Positions 23,890 through 31,051 of a DNA stretch of 64,000 nucleotides are shown here, piece after piece. The number at the start of each line of letters is the position of its first letter. Position 1 is the stretch's first letter. Under the pieces are notes generated by a model. It made no database searches. It saw only the letters and a list, made by a program, of their open reading frames with translations, and was not told the DNA's origin. This stretch comes from WHSW01 sp963846565. Its GTDB lineage: Bacteria; Actinomycetota; Thermoleophilia; Solirubrobacterales; 70-9. The translations under genes were made by a program, and so were the position numbers. The stretch is taken from positions 620,001-684,000 of the forward strand of contig CAWJWL010000005.1 of assembly GCA_963846565.1 (NCBI GenBank), read 5' to 3'.

Positions 23890-25217
23890 CCGCCCAAGCG
23901 GAGCCTGAAGAGCGCGCCACCGCCCTCGGCGGGCTCCACCGAGGCGGTGCCGCCGTGCGCGACGGCGACCTGGTGGACGATCGCGAGGCCGAGGCCGGAA
24001 CCGGCAACGCGTCGGGCACCGTCGCCGCGGTGAAAGCGAGCGAAGACCTGCTCGCGCTCCGCCTCCCCGACTCCCGGCCCGTGGTCGCGGACCGTCACCT
24101 CGCCTTCGGCGACAGCCACCTCGATCGGCTGTGCCGCCGGGCTGTACTTGTGCGCGTTGTCGAGCAGGTTGTTGATCGCGCGTGCAATCCGGTCGGGCCT
24201 TCCCTCCACCACCGTGGGCTCGAGCGCCGCTTCGACGACTCGCTCTGGCGCGTGGCGCCGAAGCCACGCGATCGACTCCGTGGCGAGCTCGTCGAGCCGC
24301 ACGTCCTCGGCCTCGCCGGCCGGCGCGTCGCCTCGCGCAAGCTCGATCACGTCGGCGACGAGAGCCGTCAGCTCCTCCGCGCGCGCCTCGACCTCGACCA
24401 GGCGCCGCTGCCGCTCGCCCGGGGCGAGCTCGGGATGGGCGATCAGGCTCTCGACGTCGGTGCGCAGGCTCGCGATTGGAGTGCGGAGCTCGTGCGAGGC
24501 GTCGGCGACGAGCTGCGACTGCGCCGTCAGCGAGCTCGCGAGCGCCGCCTGCGAGCGCTCGATTGCGTCCAGCATCGCGTTGAAGCGGGTGCCCAGCCGC
24601 GCGACCTCGTCGTCTCCCTCGACGCCGATCCGGCGTGAGAGGTCGTCGGTGGCGGAGATGTGCTCCGCGGTCTGGGTGAGCTCTGCGATCGGACCCACGA
24701 CCCGGTTCGCGAGCGCCCGCGCGACGAGTGCGGCGAGCGCGACCCCACCGAGGCAGATGAGGACGAGGATCACCCGCAGGTCGGCGAGGACGTTGTCGAC
24801 GCCCTCGAGCGAGGCGAGAATCCGAAGCCCCTGGCCGTCGGGCAGCTCGACCGCCAGCGCCCGGACGTGGGTGTCGTCGACCGTCTCGTCGGAGAGCGCC
24901 GCCTCTTCTCCCTCCTCGGCGAGACGCCGTACCGCCGCGATCGCCGGGTCGCCTTCCGGACCGCCGGGAACGGGGGTTATCTCACCGTCGGGCGAGACCG
25001 TCTGGATCAGGAAGTCGGCGCTGCCGCCGGCGGGCAAGGGTGCACCGCCGAGTCGGGGTGGGGGCGGCGCATCGCCGGGCTCGAGCCCGGAGACGGCCGA
25101 GACCCGCTCGTTGAAGGAGCCCGCCCGCGCCTCGAGCGACTCATCGACCTGCCCGCGCAGCTCGCTCCGCACGGCGACGTAGGCGCCGACCGAGGCGAGC
25201 ACGACGCCGACCGCCAC
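23886..25217 (-). CDS. Two-component sensor histidine kinase
   Basis: Membrane HK of 443 residues as listed. There are two membrane helices flanking a periplasmic domain of about 130 residues and a HAMP segment (NRVVGPIAELTQTAEHIS). The phospho-accepting His is in DASHELRTPIASL. The ATPase boxes are INNLLDNAHKYS (N), DHGPGVG (G1) and GSGLGLAIV (G2). GTG 25217 is the first ordinary start. In frame upstream, however, SLRRRLTVLAATAV looks like the true N-terminus and would begin at a CTG (25257-25259) overlapping the response-regulator stop (CTGA). The regulator gene lies directly upstream in one operon. The signal is unknown. Confidence 0.92.
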   Translation of the reverse strand: MAVGVVLASVGAYVAVRSELRGQVDESLEARAGSFNERVSAVSGLEPGDAPPPPRLGGAPLPAGGSADFLIQTVSPDGEITPVPGGPEGDPAIAAVRRLAEEGEEAALSDETVDDTHVRALAVELPDGQGLRILASLEGVDNVLADLRVILVLICLGGVALAALVARALANRVVGPIAELTQTAEHISATDDLSRRIGVEGDDEVARLGTRFNAMLDAIERSQAALASSLTAQSQLVADASHELRTPIASLRTDVESLIAHPELAPGERQRRLVEVEARAEELTALVADVIELARGDAPAGEAEDVRLDELATESIAWLRRHAPERVVEAALEPTVVEGRPDRIARAINNLLDNAHKYSPAAQPIEVAVAEGEVTVRDHGPGVGEAEREQVFARFHRGDGARRVAGSGLGLAIVHQVAVAHGGTASVEPAEGGGALFRLRLGG

Positions 25218-25255
25218 AGCCGTCGCGGCGAGGACGGTGAGCCGCCGGCGCAGGC

Positions 25256-25948
25256 TCAGCTCGGCTCCTCGCGCAGCGCGTAGCCGACCCCCCGCACCGT
25301 ATGGATCAGCCGCGCCTCACCGTCAGTCTCGAGCTTTCGCCGCAGGTAGCCGACGTAAACGCCGAGCGAGTTCGAGGTTGGGCCGAAGTCGTACCCCCAG
25401 ACGCGCTCGAAGATCTGCGCCCGCGTAAGCACCCGGCGAGGGTGCTCGAGAAACATCTCGAGCAGCGAGAACTCGGTTCGCGAGAGCTCGATCGACCGTC
25501 CGTTACGCAAGACCTCGCGGGTCAGCCGGTCGAGCGCCAGGTCCGCGAACTGCAGGCTCGGCTCCGAGGGCTCCTCGGTCCGGCGCAGTAGCGCGCGCAG
25601 GCGGGCGACCAACTCGCGGAGCGCGAACGGCTTGACCAGGTAGTCGTCGGCACCGGCGTCGAGGCCGGCGACGCGGTCGTCGATTGCGTCGCGGGCGGTA
25701 AGCATCAGCACCGGGGTGCGGTCGCCCGCGGCGCGCAGCCGCTTGCAGGTCTCGAGCCCGTCGAGGACGGGCATCGAGACGTCGAGCACGACGGCCTCGT
25801 AGTCGGCGCCCGCCAGAGCCTCGAGCGCCAATCCGCCGTCCTCGACCGTGGCGACTTCATAGCCCTCCAGTCCGAGCGCACGGCGCAGCGACTGGCGCAC
25901 GGCGGGCTCGTCGTCGACGATCAGCAGGGAGGTCAATGCAGGCGACAC
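25256..25948 (-). CDS. OmpR-family response regulator
   Basis: Protein of 230 residues: receiver domain (1-118) and winged-helix DNA-binding domain (about 130-228). The phosphorylated Asp is D56 in VVLDVSMP, the acidic pocket is VDDEP (11-15), and the Lys is in DYLVKPF. The output domain shows the OmpR pattern LSRTEFSLLEMFLEHPRRVLTR and HTVRGVGYALR. GTG 25948 is chosen because the receiver begins right after it and a TAGCGT box lies seven bases upstream. Longer starts to 26029 would add an unrelated stretch. It is co-transcribed with the downstream kinase. Confidence 0.95.
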   Translation of the reverse strand: MSPALTSLLIVDDEPAVRQSLRRALGLEGYEVATVEDGGLALEALAGADYEAVVLDVSMPVLDGLETCKRLRAAGDRTPVLMLTARDAIDDRVAGLDAGADDYLVKPFALRELVARLRALLRRTEEPSEPSLQFADLALDRLTREVLRNGRSIELSRTEFSLLEMFLEHPRRVLTRAQIFERVWGYDFGPTSNSLGVYVGYLRRKLETDGEARLIHTVRGVGYALREEPS

Positions 25949-25955
25949 ATGGCGA

Positions 25956-25961
25956 ACGCTA
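25956..25961 (-). promoter_or_regulatory. -10-like box TAGCGT of the two-component operon
   Basis: TAGCGT on the minus strand ends seven bases before GTG 25948. No Shine-Dalgarno sequence lies between. It decides the start of the response regulator. Confidence 0.5.
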
Positions 25962-26171
25962 CGGCGATCACATCGGCTTTCCCTAAACATGCTGCAAGAC
26001 ACCCATAAGAACGAGTGAAGACCGACCACACCGAACGTTCCGCCCGCCTCCTCGGCTTCGACTCCGGGGGGCGGCCGGGTCAGGCGCCAGTACCGGATGT
26101 CGAGTGGCAGCTACCTGATTCTCGACATGTGGACAAAGACCGGGCGACGCCGCCTCGGAAACACTTTCGGC

Positions 26172-26930
26172 ATGGACGGTTTGCGGCAGATCGTCACCTT
26201 CGGGGGCGGCGGGTTCTCGATGGAGGCCGGCAACCCCCTGCTCGACGAGTTCGTGCTCGAGCTCACCGGGCGCGAGCGGCCGAAGGTCTGCTTCTTGCCG
26301 AGCGCGAGCGGCGACGCCGACCACTACATCGTCCGCTTCTACCGCCACTTCGCCGCCGCACGCTGCGAGCCGTCGCACCTCTCCCTGTTTCGCCGCGAGC
26401 GCGCTCCGGCCGATCCGCGCGATCACCTCCTCGACCAGGACCTGATCTACGTCGGCGGCGGCAGCGTCCGCAGCCTGCTCGGGGTCTGGCTGGCGCACGG
26501 GATCGACGAGATCCTGCACGAGGCCTGGCAGCGCGGGATCGTGCTCTGCGGCCTCTCCGCCGGCTCGCTGATCTGGTTCAAGGAGGGCGTCAGCACCTTC
26601 CACGGCGGTCCGCCCGACCGGATCGAGGGCCTCGGCTTCCTGCCTTGGTCGAACACCGTCCACTACTCGAGCGAACCCGCGCGGCGGGAGGCGCTCCACC
26701 AGTGGCTACGCGAGGGGATGGCGCCTGCCTACGCGGCCGATGACGGCGCCGCGCTCCATTTCGTCGGGAACGACGTAGCCCAGGTGGTCGCCTCGCGTCC
26801 CGGCGCCCGGGCCTATCGGGTCGAGTGCCACCGCGAGCGGGTCGTGACGACGCAGCTCGCGACCCGTTACCTCGGCGACAGGGACGTCGTCCCCTTGCTT
26901 CGGCCAAGCTCGATCGCGGCGATCGCGTGA
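26172..26930 (+). CDS. Peptidase S51 (dipeptidase E/cyanophycinase-like), copy 1
   Basis: Protein of 252 residues of the S51 fold. The nucleophile Ser is in GLSAGSLIWF, preceded by the family pattern DLIYVGGGSVRSLLGVW. A candidate catalytic His or Asp lies in NTVHYSSEP and AADDGAALHFVG. Members cleave Asp-X dipeptides or cyanophycin. ATG 26172 is preferred because the conserved QIVTFGGGGFSM follows it; in-frame ATGs at 26097 and 26130 would add a poorly conserved lead. A paralogue follows with overlapping stop and start codons (GTGA). Confidence 0.85.
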   Translation: MDGLRQIVTFGGGGFSMEAGNPLLDEFVLELTGRERPKVCFLPSASGDADHYIVRFYRHFAAARCEPSHLSLFRRERAPADPRDHLLDQDLIYVGGGSVRSLLGVWLAHGIDEILHEAWQRGIVLCGLSAGSLIWFKEGVSTFHGGPPDRIEGLGFLPWSNTVHYSSEPARREALHQWLREGMAPAYAADDGAALHFVGNDVAQVVASRPGARAYRVECHRERVVTTQLATRYLGDRDVVPLLRPSSIAAIA

Positions 26931-27736
26931 GCATCATGCTCGCCCTCGGAGGGCACGAGTTCAGCCGCCGCCGCGGCAACGAGGCGATCGTCGAGTACAT
27001 GCTCGCGCTCGCGCCGCCCGGCGCGCGCGTCTGCCTGCTGCCGACGGCGAGCGGCGACGCGACCGATCAGATCGAGGCCTTCCGCGCGTCGCTGATCGAC
27101 CGGGTGGCGGAGGTCTCGCACCTATCCCTCTTCCGGCTCGAGCACGAGCGCAAGAGCGTGCGCGAGCACCTCCTCGCGCAGGATCTGATCTACGTCGGCG
27201 GCGGCAGCATGGTCAACCTGCTCGCCGTCTGGCGAGCGCACGGGATCGACGAGATCCTGATCGAGGCGAATGCGCGGGGGACGATTCTCTGCGGCCAGAG
27301 TGCCGGAGCGATGTGCTGGTTCGAGCACGGGGTCACACGCTCGGCCGGGCGCGCGAGAGTGGTCGAGGGCCTCGGCCTGGTGCCCGGCGCGCTCAGCGTC
27401 CACTACCACCGCGACCCGGATCGCCGCGAGCGCCTGCTGCGGACGGTCCGCGAGCAGGGTCTATCCGGCTACGGCGTCGATGATGGCGCCGGCCTCGTGA
27501 TTCGCGACGGTCGCGTCTCCGCCTCGATCAGCGGCAGCGAGGGCGCCGGGGTCTGGGAGGTCAGCCGCGGCCCCGGCGGCGGCTCGATCGAAGTGCCTCT
27601 GGACCCGGCCCCGCTGCCGAGCCCGCGAACGCCGATCGACGTGCTGCCGAGCGAGGTGGTCGAGATGAGGGCGGTGCGAAAGAGCCGCGCCGGGGTCGGC
27701 CGCCCGGGGACGGTGGCGAGGCGGCGGCTCGGCTAG
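26927..27736 (+). CDS. Peptidase S51 (dipeptidase E/cyanophycinase-like), copy 2
   Basis: Second S51-family protein in tandem, 269 residues. It keeps the same landmarks as copy 1: SIMLALGGHEFS at the start, LPTASGDATDQIEAF, DLIYVGGGSMVNLLAVW, and Ser in GQSAGAMCWFEHG. LVPGALSVHYHRDPDRR and GVDDGAGLVI follow. Copy 1 and copy 2 share most motifs but differ at the nucleophile elbow (GLSAGS against GQSAGA), so substrate preference may differ. A C-terminal extension rich in Pro and Arg is unique to copy 2. GTG 26927 overlaps the upstream stop. Confidence 0.85.
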   Translation: MSIMLALGGHEFSRRRGNEAIVEYMLALAPPGARVCLLPTASGDATDQIEAFRASLIDRVAEVSHLSLFRLEHERKSVREHLLAQDLIYVGGGSMVNLLAVWRAHGIDEILIEANARGTILCGQSAGAMCWFEHGVTRSAGRARVVEGLGLVPGALSVHYHRDPDRRERLLRTVREQGLSGYGVDDGAGLVIRDGRVSASISGSEGAGVWEVSRGPGGGSIEVPLDPAPLPSPRTPIDVLPSEVVEMRAVRKSRAGVGRPGTVARRRLG

Positions 27737-27837
27737 CGCGGGCGCGTCTCGCCCGAGACCTGATAGCTCACGTACCAGGCCAGGTGCCGTGCCGCGCTGA
27801 CGCCGTAGGACCAGGGTGAGAGCAGACGCTTCATCAT
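27733..27837 (-). CDS. Possible 34-residue small protein
   Basis: A short frame begins with two ATG codons (MMKRLLSPWSYGVS) and ends YQVSGETRPR, its stop overlapping the convergent S51 gene by four bases. It is rich in aromatic residues and could contact the membrane, but it is too short for a confident call. No good Shine-Dalgarno sequence or TANNNT box is evident. It may be chance. Confidence 0.25.
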   Translation of the reverse strand: MMKRLLSPWSYGVSAARHLAWYVSYQVSGETRPR

Positions 27838-27900
27838 CACCCACACTATCGGTCTGCGCGGAGCAAAGGTTTACTTCCCGATCCTTATTGTCGGTGGCCA

Positions 27901-28143
27901 TTGGCCGGCCGGCTGATCGCCGCCGACGACGGTTCGTCGCTCGCCGACGCGCTGGTCGCATTCGAGCGCCGGATCATCGCCGCGCACCCGGAGACGGTCG
28001 TGGTCGAGGATGACTCGGAAGCCGCCTTGGCGGCCGTGCTCGCGGCACTCAAGCTGGGCGTTGTCGTCGAGGCCGGCGCGGGGGCCACCGAGGGCGAATC
28101 CGACAACGCCCGTCTGATCGGCCAGCTCACTTCATACACTTGA
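27901..28143 (+). CDS. Short protein resembling part of a UDP-GlcNAc 2-epimerase
   Basis: Frame of 80 residues from TTG 27901. The stretch ETVVVEDDSEAALAAVLAALKLGVVV, then a Glu-Ala-Gly turn and DNARLIGQLTSYT, lines up with the WecB pattern (D-x-V-V-x-G-D-T-x-S-x-x-x-A-A-L-x-L-x-I-P-V, H-V-E-A-G, then N-R-x-x-x-x-x-L). Real epimerases have about 370 residues, so this is a remnant or a reduced relative, and the catalytic His of HVEAG is lacking. It lies four bases before a dehydrogenase of the WecC type, the natural partner of WecB. The resemblance is by eye only. Confidence 0.45.
   Translation: MAGRLIAADDGSSLADALVAFERRIIAAHPETVVVEDDSEAALAAVLAALKLGVVVEAGAGATEGESDNARLIGQLTSYT
28135..28140 (+). 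promoter_or_regulatory. -10-like box TACACT for the nucleotide-sugar dehydrogenase
   Basis: TACACT ends seven bases before the ATG at 28148, at the end of the upstream short frame. Confidence 0.45.
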
Positions 28144-28147
28144 GCGC

Positions 28148-29395
28148 ATGAGGGTCGGAGTGATCGGCCTCGGCTACGTCGGCCTTCCGCTCGCCGTGGC
28201 CTTCGCCGAGGCGGGTGAGGAGGTGGTCGGGGTCGACGTCGACGCCCGTGCGGTCGCCGATCTCAGCGCCGGTCGCAGCCGGATCGAGGATGTGAGCGAC
28301 GATCGGATCGTGGCGATCGCCGACCGGTTCACCGCCACCACCGACCACGCGGCGCTCGCGGAGTGCGACGGCGTCCTGATCTGCGTCCCGACGCCGCTTG
28401 CCAACCAGCGCGAGCCGGACCTCAGCTACATCGTCGACGCGACGCGCTCGCTCGCGCGCGTTCTCCGCGCTGGGCAGCTCGTCGTGCTCGAGTCCACCAC
28501 CTATCCCGGCACGACGCGCGAGCGCGTCCTGCCGATCCTCGAGGAGTCCGGGCTCACCGCGGGGGTCGACTTCCATCTCGCCTTCTCGCCCGAACGGATC
28601 GATCCGGGGCGGACCGACCACACGATCCGCACGACGCCGAAGGTCATCGGCGGGGTCGACCCCGGTTCCACCGAGCGTGCGGCCGAGCTGTACCACCGGA
28701 TTTGCGACGAGGTCGTCTCCGTCTCGACGCCGGAGGCCGCCGAGCTGACGAAGCTGCTCGAGAACGTCTTCCGGTCGGTCAACATCGCGCTCGTCAACGA
28801 ACTCGCGGTTCTCTGCGACCGGATGGGGATCGACATCTGGGAGGTCGTCGACGCTGCCGCGACGAAGCCGTTCGGATTCATGCGCTTCGAACCGGGGCCC
28901 GGGATGGGCGGGCACTGCCTGCCGGTCGATCCGTTCTACCTCGCCTTCAAGGCGCGCGAGTACGATTTCCCGGCCGAGTTCATCGAGCTTGCCGGGAAGG
29001 TGAACCAGCAGCAGCCGCACTTCTGCGTCGAGAAGCTCGGCCGTGCCCTGAACGACGTCGGCAAGCCGGTGCGCGGATCGCGGATCCTCATCCTCGGCGT
29101 CGCCTACAAGGCCGGCATCGGTGATATCCGCGAGTCGCCGGCGCTGCGAATCATCCGCCTGCTGCGGGAGCTCGGCGGGGAGATCTCCTATCACGATCCG
29201 CACGTGCCCGAGGTGGGCGAGCTCGACCTGCGCTCTGTCGGATTCGACGAGGCGCTCGCCGAATCCGACGTAGTCTGCATCCTCACCGGCCACCCCGAGG
29301 TCGACTACGCGCGCGTCGTGGCGGAGGCGCCGCTCGTGGTCGACTTCCGCGGGGTGACCCGGTCGATCGAAGCGCCGAACCTGGTCCGGCTCTAG
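28148..29395 (+). CDS. UDP-GlcNAc/UDP-ManNAc 6-dehydrogenase family (WecC/WbpA-like)
   Basis: NAD-dependent nucleotide-sugar dehydrogenase of 415 residues that oxidises C6 of a UDP-hexose(-NAc) to the uronate. It has the N-terminal Rossmann motif GVIGLGYVGLP and ESTTYPGTT. The central helix AELTKLLENVFRSVNIALVNEL follows. The catalytic Cys is in GMGGHCLPVDPFYL, and the C-terminal ILGVAYKAGIGDIRESPAL binds UDP. The FRSVNIALVNE pattern is closer to the WecC/WbpA/TviB branch than to UDP-glucose dehydrogenase. Products feed surface polysaccharide. The neighbouring epimerase-like fragment and GT-like genes suggest such a role. Confidence 0.92.
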   Translation: MRVGVIGLGYVGLPLAVAFAEAGEEVVGVDVDARAVADLSAGRSRIEDVSDDRIVAIADRFTATTDHAALAECDGVLICVPTPLANQREPDLSYIVDATRSLARVLRAGQLVVLESTTYPGTTRERVLPILEESGLTAGVDFHLAFSPERIDPGRTDHTIRTTPKVIGGVDPGSTERAAELYHRICDEVVSVSTPEAAELTKLLENVFRSVNIALVNELAVLCDRMGIDIWEVVDAAATKPFGFMRFEPGPGMGGHCLPVDPFYLAFKAREYDFPAEFIELAGKVNQQQPHFCVEKLGRALNDVGKPVRGSRILILGVAYKAGIGDIRESPALRIIRLLRELGGEISYHDPHVPEVGELDLRSVGFDEALAESDVVCILTGHPEVDYARVVAEAPLVVDFRGVTRSIEAPNLVRL

Positions 29396-29397
29396 CG

Positions 29398-30111
29398 GTG
29401 GCGCTGCTCCGCAGGGATCCGAAGCCGCTCTCCGCCGACCGCCTCACGCTCACGCTCGCGGCAGCGGCTGTCGGCACCGCCGGCACCGTGATCGCGGGAC
29501 AGTTCGTCCGCCTGGCCCGCCGCCGCACCGCTGAGTCCCCGGCCGCGGCCACCGTGATCGAATCGGCCGAGCACGCGCTCGGCGCGGCGACACAGGCGAC
29601 CCAGGACACGGTCACGGTGGCGCTCGAGGGCTACTCCGAGACACCTCGCGGCGAGACCATCCTGTTCAACATGCTGGGCGGCTTCAGCGGGGGGTTCGCC
29701 CTCATGCGGATCTCGACCTGGGGCATCCGAGGCGGCTGGTGGCCGACCTCGAACGTCAAGGTCCGCGGCCGTCACGTGCACCATTTCGTCCCCGGGATCC
29801 TGATCGCATTCGGCGCCGGCGGGGCCGGCCTCGTGAGCGAGAGCCGCAAGCTCGAGACGATCCTCGCCTTCCCCTTCGGGTTCGGAATCGGGATGACCTT
29901 CGACGAGGCGGCGCTACTGCTCGAGCTCGACGACGTCTACTGGTCGCGGGAGGGCCTGCTGAGCATCCAGATCAGCCTCGGCGCCGCGGCGCTCCTCGGG
30001 GCGACGATCATCGCGCTGCGGATCCTCCGCCGCGGCGAGCACAGCTCCGAGGAAGCCGGCCTGATCCCGGACGAGACCGGCGAGTACCGAAGCGTCGTGG
30101 CTGTGGGTTGA
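29398..30111 (+). CDS. Integral membrane protein of unknown function
   Basis: Protein of 237 residues starting GTG two bases after the dehydrogenase stop. The N-terminal helix (LTLAAAAVGTAGTVIAGQFVRLARRR) is followed by a linker, then three or four helices. The notable stretch KVRGRHVHHFVPGILIAFGAG has an HxHH-like cluster at a membrane edge, and FDEAALLLELDDVYWSREGL an acidic cluster. These could form a metal site. I do not recognise the family. It may belong to the surface-sugar operon by position. Confidence 0.7.
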   Translation: MALLRRDPKPLSADRLTLTLAAAAVGTAGTVIAGQFVRLARRRTAESPAAATVIESAEHALGAATQATQDTVTVALEGYSETPRGETILFNMLGGFSGGFALMRISTWGIRGGWWPTSNVKVRGRHVHHFVPGILIAFGAGGAGLVSESRKLETILAFPFGFGIGMTFDEAALLLELDDVYWSREGLLSIQISLGAAALLGATIIALRILRRGEHSSEEAGLIPDETGEYRSVVAVG

Positions 30112-30154
30112 GCGGCGCATCGGCCCCGGTCCGCTGCGAGGATCAGCGGCTCCG

Positions 30155-31051
30155 ATGACTGGCACCGGGAGATCCGCCGCGGGCTTCACCCGCCGCGTCG
30201 CACTGAGGCGGGGTGGGGGAGCGACGCTTGCCGTCCTCGTCTCCGGATCCGGCCTCGCCGACATCGCCGTGGCCGTCGAGCCCGGGCGGGCGGCGTATCT
30301 CACCGAGGGTGAGCTGACGACCCTCCGCGCGCTCGTGGACCGCTTCGTCCCCGGCAAGCCCGAGGACCCCGACGACGGGGCACTCGCGGCGGGCTGCGCG
30401 GAGGCAATCGATGCTCTGTTGGGTGCGTTCGAGGTCGATCCGCCGCGGATCTACGCCGGTGGCCCCTTCTCGGATCGCGGCGGCGCCGCGCGCAACGACT
30501 TCGAGCGGTTCGTCGCGCTCGACCGCTACGAGACCCGCGCGTGGCGGCTGCGGATCCAGGGGTCGCGCGGGCGGCCGGAACTCGAGTTCAACGGCCCCGT
30601 GCGCGGGTTCCAGGCCGACTATCGCGAGGGCCTCGCGGCTCTCGAGGCAGCCGGGTTCAGTGCCCTCCCCGGCCTCGCCCGCGACGTCATCCTCGGGACC
30701 ACCCGCGACCCCGCGATCAACGGTCTCGTCAACGTCGCCTTCCTGCACACGCTCGAGTTCATGTACGGGGCGCCGGAGTACGGGGGCAACCGCGACCGGA
30801 TCGGCTGGCGCTACGCGAACTACGACGGGGACGTTCAACCGCGCGGATACACCAGGGCCGAGATCGAGGAGCCGGGCCCGCCCGGGCAACTGGACGCCTC
30901 ACGGCTCCCCGACGGCGTCGGGCTCGACGATCTCCTCGCGATCGCGCCCCTCGCGGCGTCCGACTCGTTCAACGTCACGCTTGCCCGCGGCGACCTGACC
31001 CTGGACGCGATCCGCTCCGAGGTCGCGAGGATCCTCGAGGCCGCGAAGTGA
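30155..31051 (+). CDS. Gluconate 2-dehydrogenase subunit 3-like protein
   Basis: Small-subunit partner of a GMC flavoprotein, 298 residues. It has a Tat-like N-terminus (GFTRRVALRRGGGATLAVLVSG) and then the subunit-3 pattern LTEGELTTLRALVDRFVPGKPEDP. LPGLARDVILGTTRDPAINGLVN and YGAPEYGGNRDRIGWRYANYDGD are also typical. In characterised systems this subunit is needed for export and activity of the flavoprotein. Its stop overlaps the GMC gene by four bases, so the two form a complex. No cytochrome c subunit is adjacent, and the electron acceptor is unclear. The true substrate may be a sugar other than gluconate. Confidence 0.85.
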   Translation: MTGTGRSAAGFTRRVALRRGGGATLAVLVSGSGLADIAVAVEPGRAAYLTEGELTTLRALVDRFVPGKPEDPDDGALAAGCAEAIDALLGAFEVDPPRIYAGGPFSDRGGAARNDFERFVALDRYETRAWRLRIQGSRGRPELEFNGPVRGFQADYREGLAALEAAGFSALPGLARDVILGTTRDPAINGLVNVAFLHTLEFMYGAPEYGGNRDRIGWRYANYDGDVQPRGYTRAEIEEPGPPGQLDASRLPDGVGLDDLLAIAPLAASDSFNVTLARGDLTLDAIRSEVARILEAAK

